Below are positions 45,386 to 56,835 of a stretch of 64,000 bases of DNA, in pieces. The position numbers and the translations under genes are program-made. How positions within the stretch are numbered: position 1 is the first letter of the stretch; the number at the start of each line of letters is the position of its first letter. The notes beneath the pieces were generated by a model. That model was not told the DNA's origin and did not search any database. It saw only the letters and a list, made by a program, of their open reading frames with translations. This DNA comes from Siphonodentalium dalli (Eukaryota; Mollusca; Scaphopoda; Gadilida; Siphonodentaliidae). The stretch is taken from contig CP136069.1 in assembly GCA_032622095.1 (NCBI GenBank), positions 122,316,126 through 122,380,125 of the forward strand, written 5' to 3'.

Positions 45386-47406
45386 CAATCGGTTTCCGAT
45401 TCCCTAAATTCGTTGCATTTCTGACTTACCGAACCGATTATGGCCGCGTAAACGGCATTGTCGCTTGTTTTTCTTCTTTCAAAAGTGAATAAAAACCTCC
45501 TTACACTGTCAAATACAGTGGAATGTCTAAAAACAACTTGTGTAATACGATAGGGGCACACTCCGACGTTCGTACTCAGATTTCACCAATTTTCGTACCT
45601 TGCTTGCCTGTACCAAGTTTCACGGGAAAATGACCAATTTGATTCTATTTATCGTTATATATATTTATTACCCCATTTGTTATTCCTTTTCATAAAAATA
45701 AAATAAAACAAGCCGAAAATGATATTTTTTAAATGTCTTAAGCATGATATTGGCGCTAAGTTATCAGAGTACGTTATACTTGTGATAGTTACGTTACGCA
45801 CACGGTATTAGCAAATATGACTCTTTCACATTGGTCGATATACACAATTTTTTTTTATGGACCGTGTTTTCGTAAACAAAGCCACGAGAATATCGACCAA
45901 TCAGAAAGAGGGCATTATGTTGCCACGATTAATGGTGAATCGGCCCATGTTTGTGATTAGATTAGAAAGATTTCTACCACTTGAAAGTATAAAACAGGTT
46001 TACATGTATATCAGCATTCTACAGCACTGTACATGATAAGGAGGGTTTCTATCACTTTTGGAAGTAGCAATATACGCGACAATACCGTTTATCCGACCAA
46101 AATATATGCAGTGAGTCAGAAAATCAACGTATATAAGGTATATTTTCATAATATTTTTGCTACAAGCTCCCCGTGTCTTCAACAACTAGCTATAGTCTTC
46201 TTTGAATAACTCTGTGGTTACTGTCAACAAATATACAATGCAATTTTATATAATTAAAACTTTATAATCGCTACAGAATAAAAATGGTAAGTCTGGATAA
46301 ATTGTTTGAATACTCCATTCAAACACCGAAATAAGTAGAAGGGTCTTGTCCTATGATTTCTATCTAATATATTTAACCCATTCGGGCCGGCAAAAATAGT
46401 CAAATAAGATTTGATTTTTTTTGGAATTTTTAATGTTTTTAAAAATATACGTGTGAACTACAATAATTTACCCTTATAACACATTAAGTTCTGGCTTAAA
46501 TATGGCATGTTGGTTTACCAAATAATTAAATTAACTTTACCGTGGCTATCATTATTGGCACGAATCAGCTAACAGGGGCATACTTTAGTTGGTCTCCATT
46601 CGCGGCGTGCAATTGCACCCTTCCCTGGAGCCAAACCGAAATGTTCAAATCTGGGAAATTCTATTTGCATTCCAACTCTGGGTAAGGATTGTCCAACTGA
46701 CATATACCTCAAGATTCCAATTAGTATACCCCAGTATGTTTGGACAATTTCCAGGCGGATGATGTCCATTTCAATCCGACATTTTACCGATAAGTTAGGA
46801 AGTTATTTGACTTTTGGTCTAAAAGCAACACATTTCACACTTTCTACATACTGGTTAGTTTATCAACCTATTTGTAGTCAGAAATGTCCAACTAATTATA
46901 GAGTTTGGTCGAGACGTTTCCACCCCACACACATGTTAACACGAAAAACATACAAATGCCCCAATTCATATAATGACTTACTGATTAGTCTACACATACA
47001 TGTTCATATAGCTGTGAGTGTCCTGTGCTTACATATCAGATATTCAAATCCATCCATCAAACGTAGTCACGTGGGCAATCGTGTAATCCGGCATTAATCG
47101 AGAGCGAAGGTCTGACAATGGTGTGTGCGATTGATCGATCGTCACATGGCGCGGGTGCCCCCAGGGGATAAATCAAACACGCATTGTCAATGTATAGCGG
47201 CTCAATCCGAAACACAATGGAGTGAACCTTTAAGGTGATTAGTCGCACACTCAAGCCAAGCAGGACAGAAAAGAACGCATTTCTTGTGAGGCACACGACG
47301 GGTTCCAGATGTTTTGTCGCTTTTCAACTGTACATGTTTTCTAGATGTGTTTATTCAGGTCGAATATGAACAGACAAACTGTCTTTATTGGCATTTTCTT
47401 AACTTT
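45386..47406. other. intergenic, nothing certain
   Basis: Scattered GTTGGAAA-type blocks lie at 46570-46950. A minus-strand frame at about 45430-45560 ends at a perfect GTAAGT, but I could not connect it to any gene. Confidence 0.3.
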
Positions 47407-47604
47407 CTATTGAACTATTAATTTTGTTCTAACAGTATTGAGAGAAAAATAAGGAGAAAGGGAAATTATTCCAAACGTTGCTCGTGCGGGTTGCATTATC
47501 AACGGCTCGGGTATTTCCGCTTCCTCGGAAATAACCACTTCCATCAATAACAAGAAAACCATAGTCAGAAATGGTAACGCCACCAAGATCGTATTATTAG
47601 CCAT
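47407..47604 (-). CDS. short ORF with signal-peptide-like start, 65 aa
   Basis: MANNTILVALPFLTMVFLLL then MEVVIS forms a typical signal peptide with a V-I-S cleavage site. It is followed by a mature part starting EEAEIPEPLIMQPARATFG and ending in LIVQ. The first 18 codons match, almost base for base, an ORF at 56737 on the + strand at the other end of a giant inverted repeat; similarity stops abruptly inside the hydrophobic core. It could be a small secreted peptide, or chance in a duplicated segment. No family is recognised. Confidence 0.35.
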   Translation of the reverse strand: MANNTILVALPFLTMVFLLLMEVVISEEAEIPEPLIMQPARATFGIISLSPYFSLNTVRTKLIVQ

Positions 47605-49605
47605 AAATATAAATAATAATACAATTATTCTATAAACTAGCTTTCAAATTTTATGCGGGAAATTTGCGTACTTCCATATTTCAAGTTTTCCCGTTTCTCG
47701 TGGCATACATTACTTTCATCAAACTGTCTTCTTTATTACACAAGCTGATAGGCCCGACTTCACCCGGGCTGTTTCCCATCTGCTTTCCGGTGAAAGGTGC
47801 GATTTGACCTTCAATTGACTATTTCGAAAGTCAAGGTCAGGTCAGGGTCATGATTTGTCCAGTCCAAAACACCCCCACCCGTAGAAAACTACCCATAGGT
47901 ATCAAATTTCGTCGAAATCCGTCCGTTTTACCCAACTTGACCTTTAATTAACAATTTTGAAGGTCAAGGTAAGGTCAGAGTCATGATTTGACCCGTCCAA
48001 AACACCCCCCCCCGACAAAAGTACCCATAGGTATCAAATTTCGTCGAAATCTATCCGTTTTATCCGAGTTGACCTTTGATTGGCCATATTGAAGGTCAAG
48101 GTCAGGCCGAGGTCACGATTTGACCCGTTCAAAACTCTCCTCGGACCAAAGTATCCCTAGGTATCAAATTTCGCCGAAATTTGTCCGTTTTACCCAAATT
48201 GACCTTGCATTGACAGTTTTAAAGGTCAAGGTCAGGTCGGGGTCACGATTTGACCCGTTCAAAACACTTCCCGGACACAAATACCCATAGGTATCAAATT
48301 ACGTTGAAATCTATGGAAAGCCGAGGAGGACATGTTGGTTGCTAATTGCTAGATATACGACGCGGTATTTTGAAGGTGTTTCAAACTAGGAGATAGAAGT
48401 ATTCTGCCTTTCAAATGGTGATGAATTATAGTAGTTTATTCAAATTTTATGGCATAAATTGTTATTAAAACCGTATATACTATAAAAAATTAATGACTCG
48501 AAAATTAAGTGGGCCTTTAAACAAAGTCACAATTGCATTTAGGCTCATCTCATACTCGTCCATTCAGCGATATTCTACTGCGCAGTTTGTTATAGCCTCC
48601 AGTATTTATTGAGCGTTATACCCCCAACTGTTATAATTTGCCTTTAGCAGGCGTACTCTTGCCTCAGATTATTGAGATATTATGTCACACATAATCACAT
48701 TAAATCGCATCGTAACATAGCAATTGTGTGGGCTCCTTGGCGTGAATATGTAATGAGAAATAAGGTCATACGTAATGACATTAAACTCAAGAAAACCCTC
48801 GAAAACAAAACAAAATCACATTTAATGTTTTACGTTATTTCCTTCATAAAAAGAATCTTCGTGATAATGAACCCTCTCGTTACTTTAGAATATAGAATTA
48901 ACCTTAAAATAAAAAAAATCTTTGGAACACAGAACCTTCGGAATAACGAACCTTCGGATTGGTGAACCTTCGGAATAGCGAACATTCAGAGAAATTTCGG
49001 AATAGTGGACCTTCGGGATAGTGAACCTTCGGAATAGAGCCATGGCCCCCAATATTCATATTATATGCCCAGAGTTCAAAGGTATGGACCCATAAAATTC
49101 AAAACTTGGCCCTTAAAATAATGAACTCCAAATTGGAGCACACACAGAACACCACTTAAGTCAACTGAACCTATGTCATGTCCCAATGCGGGAGGGTCCA
49201 TATATACCACAACATTCATAGTATATGCCAAGAATTCAAAGGTATGGGCCCACGTAATGACATAAAATCTCAAGAAAACCAGCGAAAACAAAACAAAATC
49301 ACATTTAATGTTCTAAGTTAAGTTATTTCCTCCTGTATCTGTATCGGTGCGCGCGCATGATCAGTTCGGATGTGAGCGCACACTCCATATAAAGAATCTT
49401 TGTGAAAATGAACCCTCTCAAATTAGTCTCAATACTTTAAAATATAGAATTAACCTAAAAATAACAAAAACCTTCGGAATAGAGAACCTTCGGAATAGCG
49501 GACCTTCGGGATAGCAAACCTTCATAATAGAAGCATGTCCCCACAATTACACCGGTGACGTAAACACATGTGCCAATCTTAGTTGTACTCTCGTAATTAT
49601 CGGTA
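47550..49605. repeat. giant inverted repeat, left arm
   Basis: Reverse complement of 54659-56791 along its length, with small indels. It contains in order the signal-peptide ORF start, a TCAAGGTCA-rich repeat (47745-48320), a unique stretch to 48900, an array of 15-16-bp ACCTTCGGAATAGCGA units (48935-49040), a second copy of part of the arm, and a second such array (49465-49530). Confidence 0.88.
47745..48320 (+). repeat. TCAAGGTCA-rich repeat inside the left arm
   Basis: Starts AGGCCCGACTTCACCCGGGC and has about four sub-repeats of 135 bp, each with GAAGGTCAAGGTCAGGTC, GATTTGACCCGTCCAAAACA and CATAGGTATCAAATTTCGTC. It is a diverged subfamily of the repeats at 38.8-39.9 kb. Confidence 0.85.
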
Positions 49606-50264
49606 CGATGAAACGGTGACGGAATCTGACGAGGTTTGCCGAATGTACAATCACCCATCGACCATGCGATACAAAAAAACCAAAAGCAATAAACACCACA
49701 CTACGGTGGCGTAATAAGGCGATGATCTTGACTCATACTTGTAGATGATATAATGGAGCAAAATTTATTGACGGCATGGCAGTATATACCAAACTTGATC
49801 ATGCAATACATAGTGATAAATACGAATACATATCAATAATTAGCCCAAGTTTAACACACGAGTCTCGCAGTCAACAGACGTATTTCCCGGTATAATACAC
49901 ATGACCAAGCACGTGATTGAAATAGTCCGACCGCATTTATGGAAGAGCTTATTTTCGAGCGTAGCGGAAATTGCTAAGTTGTTGAGAATGGTTTTGGTAG
50001 TGAAATGACAATTGAAAATAAAAATGTGTGTAGTCAATATTACAATAATGATCAGGTGATGTAAAGTTAATCCATGTAACGGCAAAGCTTATGTTGATCA
50101 AAATATCATGGCAATTTGTTCCTTATAATTTTAGAATATTTGCATGTATTTTATTATATTGTGAAACAATACACCACACATATAGTCCGGGAGCTAATAA
50201 CCCTTGCACTCCCCCTCCTTCAACTTTTAAGTAAAGTTAACAAGAAAAAAAAGTGGCCGTGTAG
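49606..50264. other. spacer between inverted arms, left part
   Basis: AT-rich, with no supported feature. Confidence 0.3.
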
Positions 50265-52420
50265 ACTCCAGACAAGATGGCGTCCATCATGTCCGCCGTT
50301 TTTCAGACCAGACCCTAAGTCAGTGTTATGCAAATTATAGCGGGAAAATCTATTAAAATGTATACAATGTATATATTTTCGTGAAACTTAGACATAATGA
50401 CATTTTTTTTAGGTAAAATTGAAACTCACCATTCAAGATGGCCGCCAATATGGCCGCCGGAAGTTGAATATAAGACGTTTCTCCACAAGTATCTTCTAGA
50501 TCAGTTCATGTTGTTTGGAACTGGTTGATAAGTACAACTTTAATTTGTGCTTTTTATATTAACTGATCATTGGAGCAATTAAATATGCAATTATTGGGGT
50601 CCTAACCCCTTCCAATCCCTCAAAAATTCGATTTTACAGAACGCGGTATAATATTTCACCAAAAAATCACGATTTGGATTCTAGTCATATTTCAACAAGG
50701 AATGAACAGAACTTTGTAATGTAAGTGAGGCATATCATTATCTATGAATATTCCAACTCACTGGAACCAAAATTCTTACTTTGGCTCAAAATGGCTGCCA
50801 AAATGGCCGCTTAAATATGGAAAATGGTAAATATTGCCCCAGCGTGTCCTGCAATCGCTTACACGTTGTGGTTGATGTACAAAATTGGCTATTCTGTATT
50901 CTATGCATTGAATACTAACATGACTGATGCACTATGGATCATTGTTTCTATTGTCACCACTGATATCACCAGAAATATTGGATTTTTCTCTCACAAACTT
51001 GACACAAATATCGGCAAAAATTAACTTTTCAGGGTTGGACATTTTTTTCAAGTAAAATGCAACTATCTTTGGTATAAAAGGTAATTATTGTTTTGGTCTA
51101 TTTTAAATGTGTCAAACTACGGTGTTTATAGAACAAATTGCTCAAGATGGCTTCCAAAATGGCAACCAAATTTGTAAAAAGTATTATTTTTTTTTACATA
51201 TATCCCGAACTTTATTCTCCGAGTTATCCGAAAATGTAGCAAATTGTGACTCACATGCTAATAGGCCAGAGTAGCCATAATATGATCCCTCTTAGTTCCG
51301 TTTCAACGTTTTTCCCATTTCTGTTAAAAAAAAATGGACAGAATCCCAAAAGAAGTTTTCGGCAAAATCCATATTGCATCCCTTAAAATGATTTGTCATG
51401 CCTCTCAAAGGTACTGCGACAACCACAATATTAACAATTAGTTGTCAGTTGATCGAGTAGCATGTTTAGTAAGCAAGTGAGTTATAATTTGCTACCTTAT
51501 CGAAACAGCAGAGAATAATATTCGGAATAGGTGACAAATCAACTTTGTACCAATTTGGTTGCCATTTGCAAGCCATCTTAAGTAATTTTGTCTAAAATAC
51601 CGCAGCTTGAAACATTTAAGACAGATCAAAATAAAAAAGAACCTTTGATACCAAAGATAGTTCAAATTTACCTGAAGAAATAGTCCAAAACCTGAAAAGT
51701 GATTGTTTGCCGATTTTGATGCCAAGTATGTGATAGAAAAATCCCATAATTCTGGTAATTTCAGTGGCTAAAATAGTAAAAATTAAGCAAGGTGCATCAG
51801 AAATATTAATATTCAATGTATATAAGCCAGAATAGTCAATGTCTTTCATCAACCACAACCTATACGCGGTTGCAATATTTACAATATTTCATATTTTGGC
51901 AGCAATTTCAAGCCAAAGTTTGAATTTTGGTACCATTGAGTTGGGATATCTATAAGAAATAGAATGCATGACTTGCATTACACAGTTCTTCCCATTTCTT
52001 GGTAAAATATGACTAGACTCCCAATGGTAATGTTTTGTGAAATGTTATTAGGCGTTCTGTAAATCGAACTTTTGAATGATCGGAAGGGGGTGGAGACCCC
52101 ATGGTTGGTATATTTCATTGCTCCAATTGTCAGTTAACGTACTAAATACAAAATAATGTCACACTTCTTGACCAGTTTCAAACCGCAGAAACTTATCATA
52201 AAGATATCAGTAAAAATGATAACATTTTCCACTTCTAGCGGCCATTTTGGGTGAGGAGTTCCAATTTTGGCATAAAATGTGGCGTTATGTCTTAGCTTCA
52301 CAAAAATGTATACATGTGTATAAATATGACAAGATTTATGACAAGATTACACTATAAACCGACTTAACGGAATGTGGCAGCCATCTTGGAAGTCATCTTG
52401 AATTATAAAAAATGCTCAAA
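50265..52420. mobile_element. inner foldback element, arms about 0.9 kb
   Basis: Segments 50265-51180 and 51530-52420 are imperfect reverse complements. Shared blocks are AAGATGGCCGCC/GGCCATTTTGG, ATTGGAGCAAT, ACCAAAATTCTTACTTTGGC and CTTTGGTATAAAAGG. AAAATGGC words recur every few hundred bp. Divergence is higher than for the outer arms, so this is older. Parts of both arms still keep frames of 66-80 codons that resemble each other (50824-51024 plus, 51616-51858 minus), probably as a by-product of the duplication. Confidence 0.7.
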
Positions 52421-53149
52421 GCTGATTTTAGCGAATTTTTTATATGTTATAGAGGATACCTTCCTCTTTAAAATGGTATGAAAACCAACTTAGTCTAAAT
52501 TTGTTCTAGGTTTCGGGTGTGCATACTTATATTGCATTGGACGCCATCGGGTACGTACTCCGTTTGAACATTTCATGTGCATGTCCTCAGATTTTTTCAC
52601 ATGTTGGGGTATACGGACAGTGCATGGGCGATTGCCAATTCCATGTCTTACATCAATTGGAAAATTCACGCCAAAGCGTTGTTGAAATTGTTCTGATAGT
52701 TTGAAGTCCAACTTGTTTTAGAGTGCAATATGTTGGTTTCAGAACAAAAACCAACCATTTGTCCTGCTTTCGATCCAAATTTTGAGTGAAATTCACATCA
52801 GTTGGAAGATTTCAAAACCAGGGGCCATTATGGGAAGTTTCAACAGTTGGTAACCTTGACGCACTAGTTTACGTGGGCTATCACATCTGGCTGAAAGGAC
52901 GTGAGCCAGGGGACGTGGTTAAACGGTCTACGCAGAGGCAGGGTGCCCAACTTGGAATCTCTACACTCCAGCTCCTCGAACCAGACCGAAATTTCCAAGT
53001 TCAATTTCCACCCCTCTCCCTTGGATTGAGGTGTTCAAAAGAACATTTATACAAAAAGTTAACACATTTGCAAGTTCTACATACCACAGCTTTCATCCGA
53101 TTACTCTAAATTCCGTACGTGTGATTGGGTGACATCGATTTGTTCTGAT
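52421..53149. other. spacer, GTTGGAAA-type repeat blocks
   Basis: Blocks at 52780-53000 (TCAGTTGGAAGATTTCAAA, CGAAATTTCCAAGTT) belong to the family of 15690. A 70-codon minus-strand frame at 52490 has no recognisable domain. Confidence 0.35.
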
Positions 53150-53515
53150 TTTTAAAAACAATGACCGCCGGCAGCCATTTTGCTCTTTGCATCACTAATT
53201 CCTTTGGAGCTCTCTACAACAAAAATCGTTCATTCGATGCATCCCCAAATTGAATTTCAATTTTTGTTATTTCATCTATATTTGATATCTCACGTTTTTT
53301 TTCTCCCTGAATTTAGTTGAAATAAATGGCTGCCAGCGGCCATCTTGGAGGTTTCTCTTTGCACCACTAAATTCTTTGGCACTCACTACAGTCTATCTTT
53401 TATCCGATCGTTCCCAAATGTAATAAGAATGATTGGGATGAGAGACGTCAATGTTTTTCGCATTTCGTTTAAAAAATATGCCTATAGCCGCAGCCATCTT
53501 AGCATTTCTTGTGTA
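53150..53515 (-). repeat. decayed Helentron-like monomers
   Basis: Three diverged monomers that keep GCCGGCAGCCATTTTGCTC, GCCAGCGGCCATCTTGG and GCCGCAGCCATCTTAGC plus CTCTTTGCATCACTAATTCC. These match the monomers at 21-24 kb and 43-45 kb. No terminal sequences remain. Confidence 0.65.
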
Positions 53516-53524
53516 TTTATATAA

Positions 53525-53592
53525 TGTGTAAAGCGCTTAGGGCCCCTTGCGGGGGATAGGCGCTATATAAATATTATTATTATTATTATTAT
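53525..53592 (+). mobile_element. LINE/SINE 3' tail (CR1/L2-like)
   Basis: TGTGTAAAGCGCTTAGGGCC ... GGCGCTATATAAATATT followed by (ATT)n is the widely conserved 3' tail shared by L2/CR1-like LINEs and their SINEs. No body is recognisable upstream. Confidence 0.7.
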
Positions 53593-53989
53593 GTAACATT
53601 TCGATCCATATGCAACCCCCACACCGGCCCCTCCGTTATTATTCGTAAATAGCACACACGGTGAAAAAGATGGCCACCGACAGCATTTCATCTTAAATTT
53701 TTGACAAATTGATATATCCCACATTGCATATGCATGTTTGTGATGACATCCAGATAAGCTATCGTTTCTTTTCCGAATTCCGAAAACGTGGATCCCGGGT
53801 TTTACCCTTCAAACCTCAATGTTGTTGACATTCTGTTCCGAGTTATCTCCCCCTAAGACATTCGTTTTGCCCCCCCCCCCCCCCCCGAAAGATAACTTAT
53901 TGTTGTGGTGAATACAATTAAGCTATTAATTATAAATTGTGAAACATGGTACGATAACTTCCAGGAGCGCCCCCCCCACATTTAAGCAT
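53593..53989. other. spacer with C-run
   Basis: Contains a run of about 17 C near 53870 and no gene signal. Confidence 0.3.
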
Positions 53990-54375
53990 AATGTGTTAAT
54001 CAGGCACGTACTCGGCTCTTTCCATGAGAGGGCCTTCTTGACACTCTACACATGTCAGGCAGCCGTATGGAGCTGTCACACTGGCATGGTCCTTCTCATG
54101 ACACTACCGGCCGTGACCTGGACGTTGGAGTCACCAGCGACCCGCCACCACCGGAGGCGGTAGCAAAGACATAAGACGCAAGAGACGGAAGACCCTATCC
54201 CATCGTCTGCGAGATCAGAAAAGAACGAACGCCAGGCGATCGAAGAGGTGGACAGCAACCCCACCAGCTGCAAATGGGGTAACTGAATGTCACCAAGACA
54301 CCCCTTACCGCTTAGTAGACCAATATCACTACGCCACAGATGGAGACGAGGAACCTGACCATATCAGCATCTAGC
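53990..54375 (+). other. GC-rich coding-like block, unassigned
   Basis: Two overlapping frames are open. One (from an ATG near 54053) gives MSGSRMELSHWHGPSHDTTG then DLDVGVTSDPPPPEAVAKT and a stop. The +1 frame continues for 80 codons with RRKRRKTLSHRLRDQKRT and YATDGDEEPDHISI. Composition and codon look suggest a decayed coding region, perhaps from a retroelement, with one frameshift. No domain is recognised. Confidence 0.3.
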
Positions 54376-54658
54376 GAAGACTAAGATTTACTGATATATA
54401 CCAGTATAGAGTTTGTATACCTAGATCAAGTCTTCTCAATCCAAAACAGCTTGGGATATCGGTTCGGTTGATGCTGTTTTGTCAGAGTCCCACCCCGTTA
54501 TACTCTTCTATAACGGACTTTACGCCCATTATCGTGGGCGGGAGTTATAACGCCACAAGGTGGTGTAAGCTGTATTACAGTTTTTCATGTTCGAGTGGAC
54601 GATCGAGAATCCACTGGGCGAATGTATTATGGTTGGGTATTTCGTACTTGAGTATAAA

Positions 54659-56791
54659 CCGTACCGATAAAGTGACGATAGTCCAACAAAGATTAGCACA
54701 TGTGTTTACGTCACCGGTGTACTTGTGGGGACATGTTTCTATTATGAAGGTTCGCTATCCCGAAGGTCCACTATTCCGAAGGTTCTCTATTCTGAATACT
54801 TGCTATTTCGAAGGTTCACTATTCCGAAGGTTCGCTATTCCGAAGGTTCTCTATTCCGAAGGTTTTTGTTATTTTTAGGTTAATTCTATATTCTAAAGTA
54901 TTGAGAGGGTTCATTATCACGAAGATTCTTTTTATGGAGTGTGCGCTCACATCCGAACTGATCCTGCGCGCATACCGATACAGATACAGGAGGAAATAAC
55001 TTAGAACATTAAATGTGATTTCGTTTTGTTTTCGCGGGTTTTCTTGAGATTTAATGTGATTACGTGGCCCCATACCTTTGAATTCTTGGCATATAATATG
55101 AATGTTGTGGTATATATGGACCCTCCTGCATTGGGACATGACACAGGTACAGTTGACTTAAGTGCTGTTCTGTGTGGGCTCCAATTTGGGGTTCAATATG
55201 TTAAGGGCCAAATATAGAATTGTATGGGCCCATACCTTTGAACTCTGGGCATATAATATGAATATTGGGGGGGGCATGTCTCTGTTCCGAAGGTTCACTA
55301 TCCCGAAGGTACACTATTCCGAAATTTCTCTGAATGTTCGCTATTCCGAAGGTTCACCAATCCGAAGGTTCGTTATTCCGAAGGTTCTCTATTCCGAAGG
55401 TTTTTGTTATTTTAAGGTTAATTCTATATTCTAAAGTATCGAGAGGGTTCATTATCACGAAGATTCTTTTTATGAAGGAAATAACTTAAAATATTAAATG
55501 TGATTTTGTTTTGTTTTCGCGGGTTTTCTTGAGTTTAATGTCATTACGTATGACCTTATTTCTCATTACATATTCACGCCAAGCAGCCCACACAATTGCT
55601 ATGTTTCCATGCGATTTAATGTCATTACGTGTGACCTAATATCTCAATAATCTGAGGCAATCGTACGCCTGCTAAAGGCGAATTATAACATTGGGGCTAT
55701 AACGCTCAATGAATACTGGAGGCTATAACAAACTGCGCAGCAGAATATCGCTGAATAGACGAGTATGAGATGAGCCTAACTGCAATTGTGACTTTGTTTA
55801 AAGGCCCACTTAATTTTCGAGTCATTGATTTTTGTTATAGTATATACGGTTTTAATAACAATTAATGCCATAAAATTTGAATAAAATACTATAATTCATC
55901 ACCATTTGAAACGCAGAATACTTCTATCTCCTAGTTTGAAACACCTTCTAAAAACCGCGACAAGTCGTGCGTCGTATATCTAGCAATTAGCAACTAAAAT
56001 GTCCTCTTCGGCTTTCCATAGATTTTCCATAGATTTCAACGTAATTTGATACATAGGGGTATTTGTGTCCGGGAAGTGTTTTGGACGGGTCAAATCGTGA
56101 CCCCACCTGATCTTGACCTTTAAAACTGTCAATGCAAGGTCGATTTGGGTAAAACGGACGAATTTCCGGCGAAATTTTATACCTAGGGATACTATTGTCC
56201 GGGGAGTGTTTTGAACGGGTCAAATCGTGACCTCGGCGTGACCTTGACCTTACATGTGGCCAATCAAAGGTCAAATCGGGTAAAACGGATGGATTTCGAC
56301 GAAATTTTATACCTATGGGTACTTTTGTCGGGGGAGTGTTTTGGACGGGTCAAATCATGACTCCGACCTTACCTTGACCTTCAAAATTGTTAATTAAAGG
56401 TCAAGTGGGGTAAAACGGACGATTTCGACGAAATTTGATACCTAGGGGTATTTTTCTCCGGTGTGGGGGTGTTTTGGACGAGTCAAATCATGACCCTGAC
56501 CTGACCTTGACTTTCGAAACAGTCAATTCAAGGTCAAATCGCTCCTTTCTCCGGAAATCAGATGGGAAACAGCCCGGACGAAGTCGGACCCATCAGCTTG
56601 TGTAATAAAGAAGACAGTTTGAAGAATGTAATGTATAACACGAGAAACGGGAAAACTTGAAATATGGAAGTTTGCAAATTTCCCACATAAAATTTGAAAG
56701 CTAGTTTATAGTATAATTATATTATAATTTATATTTATGGCTAATAATATGATATTGGTGGCGTTACCATTTCTGACTATGGTTTTCTTGT
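54659..56791. repeat. giant inverted repeat, right arm
   Basis: Reverse complement of 47550-49605. It contains two arrays of TATTCCGAAGGTTCGC-type units (54745-54870 and 55280-55410), then the TCAAGGTCA-rich repeat (56040-56620, reverse), and ends inside the signal-peptide ORF at GGTTTTCTTG, where similarity stops. The flanks show no target duplication. Confidence 0.88.
56040..56620 (-). repeat. TCAAGGTCA-rich repeat inside the right arm
   Basis: Mirror of 47745-48320. It ends on the + strand with CAGCCCGGACGAAGTCGG followed by ACCCATCAGCTTGTGTAATA. Confidence 0.85.
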
Positions 56792-56835
56792 CTTGCCTGT
56801 ATGTCTTCGGATTAGGTCAACAACTGGACTGTTAG
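56737..56835 (+). pseudogene. truncated partner of the 47.4-kb signal-peptide ORF
   Basis: MANNMILVALPFLTMVFL matches the minus-strand ORF at 47604 and then diverges to SCLYVFGLGQQLDC and a stop. It either lost its 3' part at the duplication breakpoint or needs splicing to another exon. Confidence 0.35.

Noticed and set aside
45430-45561. Minus-strand frame ending at a perfect GTAAGT as an exon
   Set aside because: A lone donor-like hexamer is common by chance; no acceptor or domain.
48935-49530. Regularly spaced CCTTCGG arrays as a possible CRISPR
   Set aside because: Units are 15-16 bp without unique spacers of constant length, the DNA is eukaryotic, and the arrays are mirrored in an inverted duplication.
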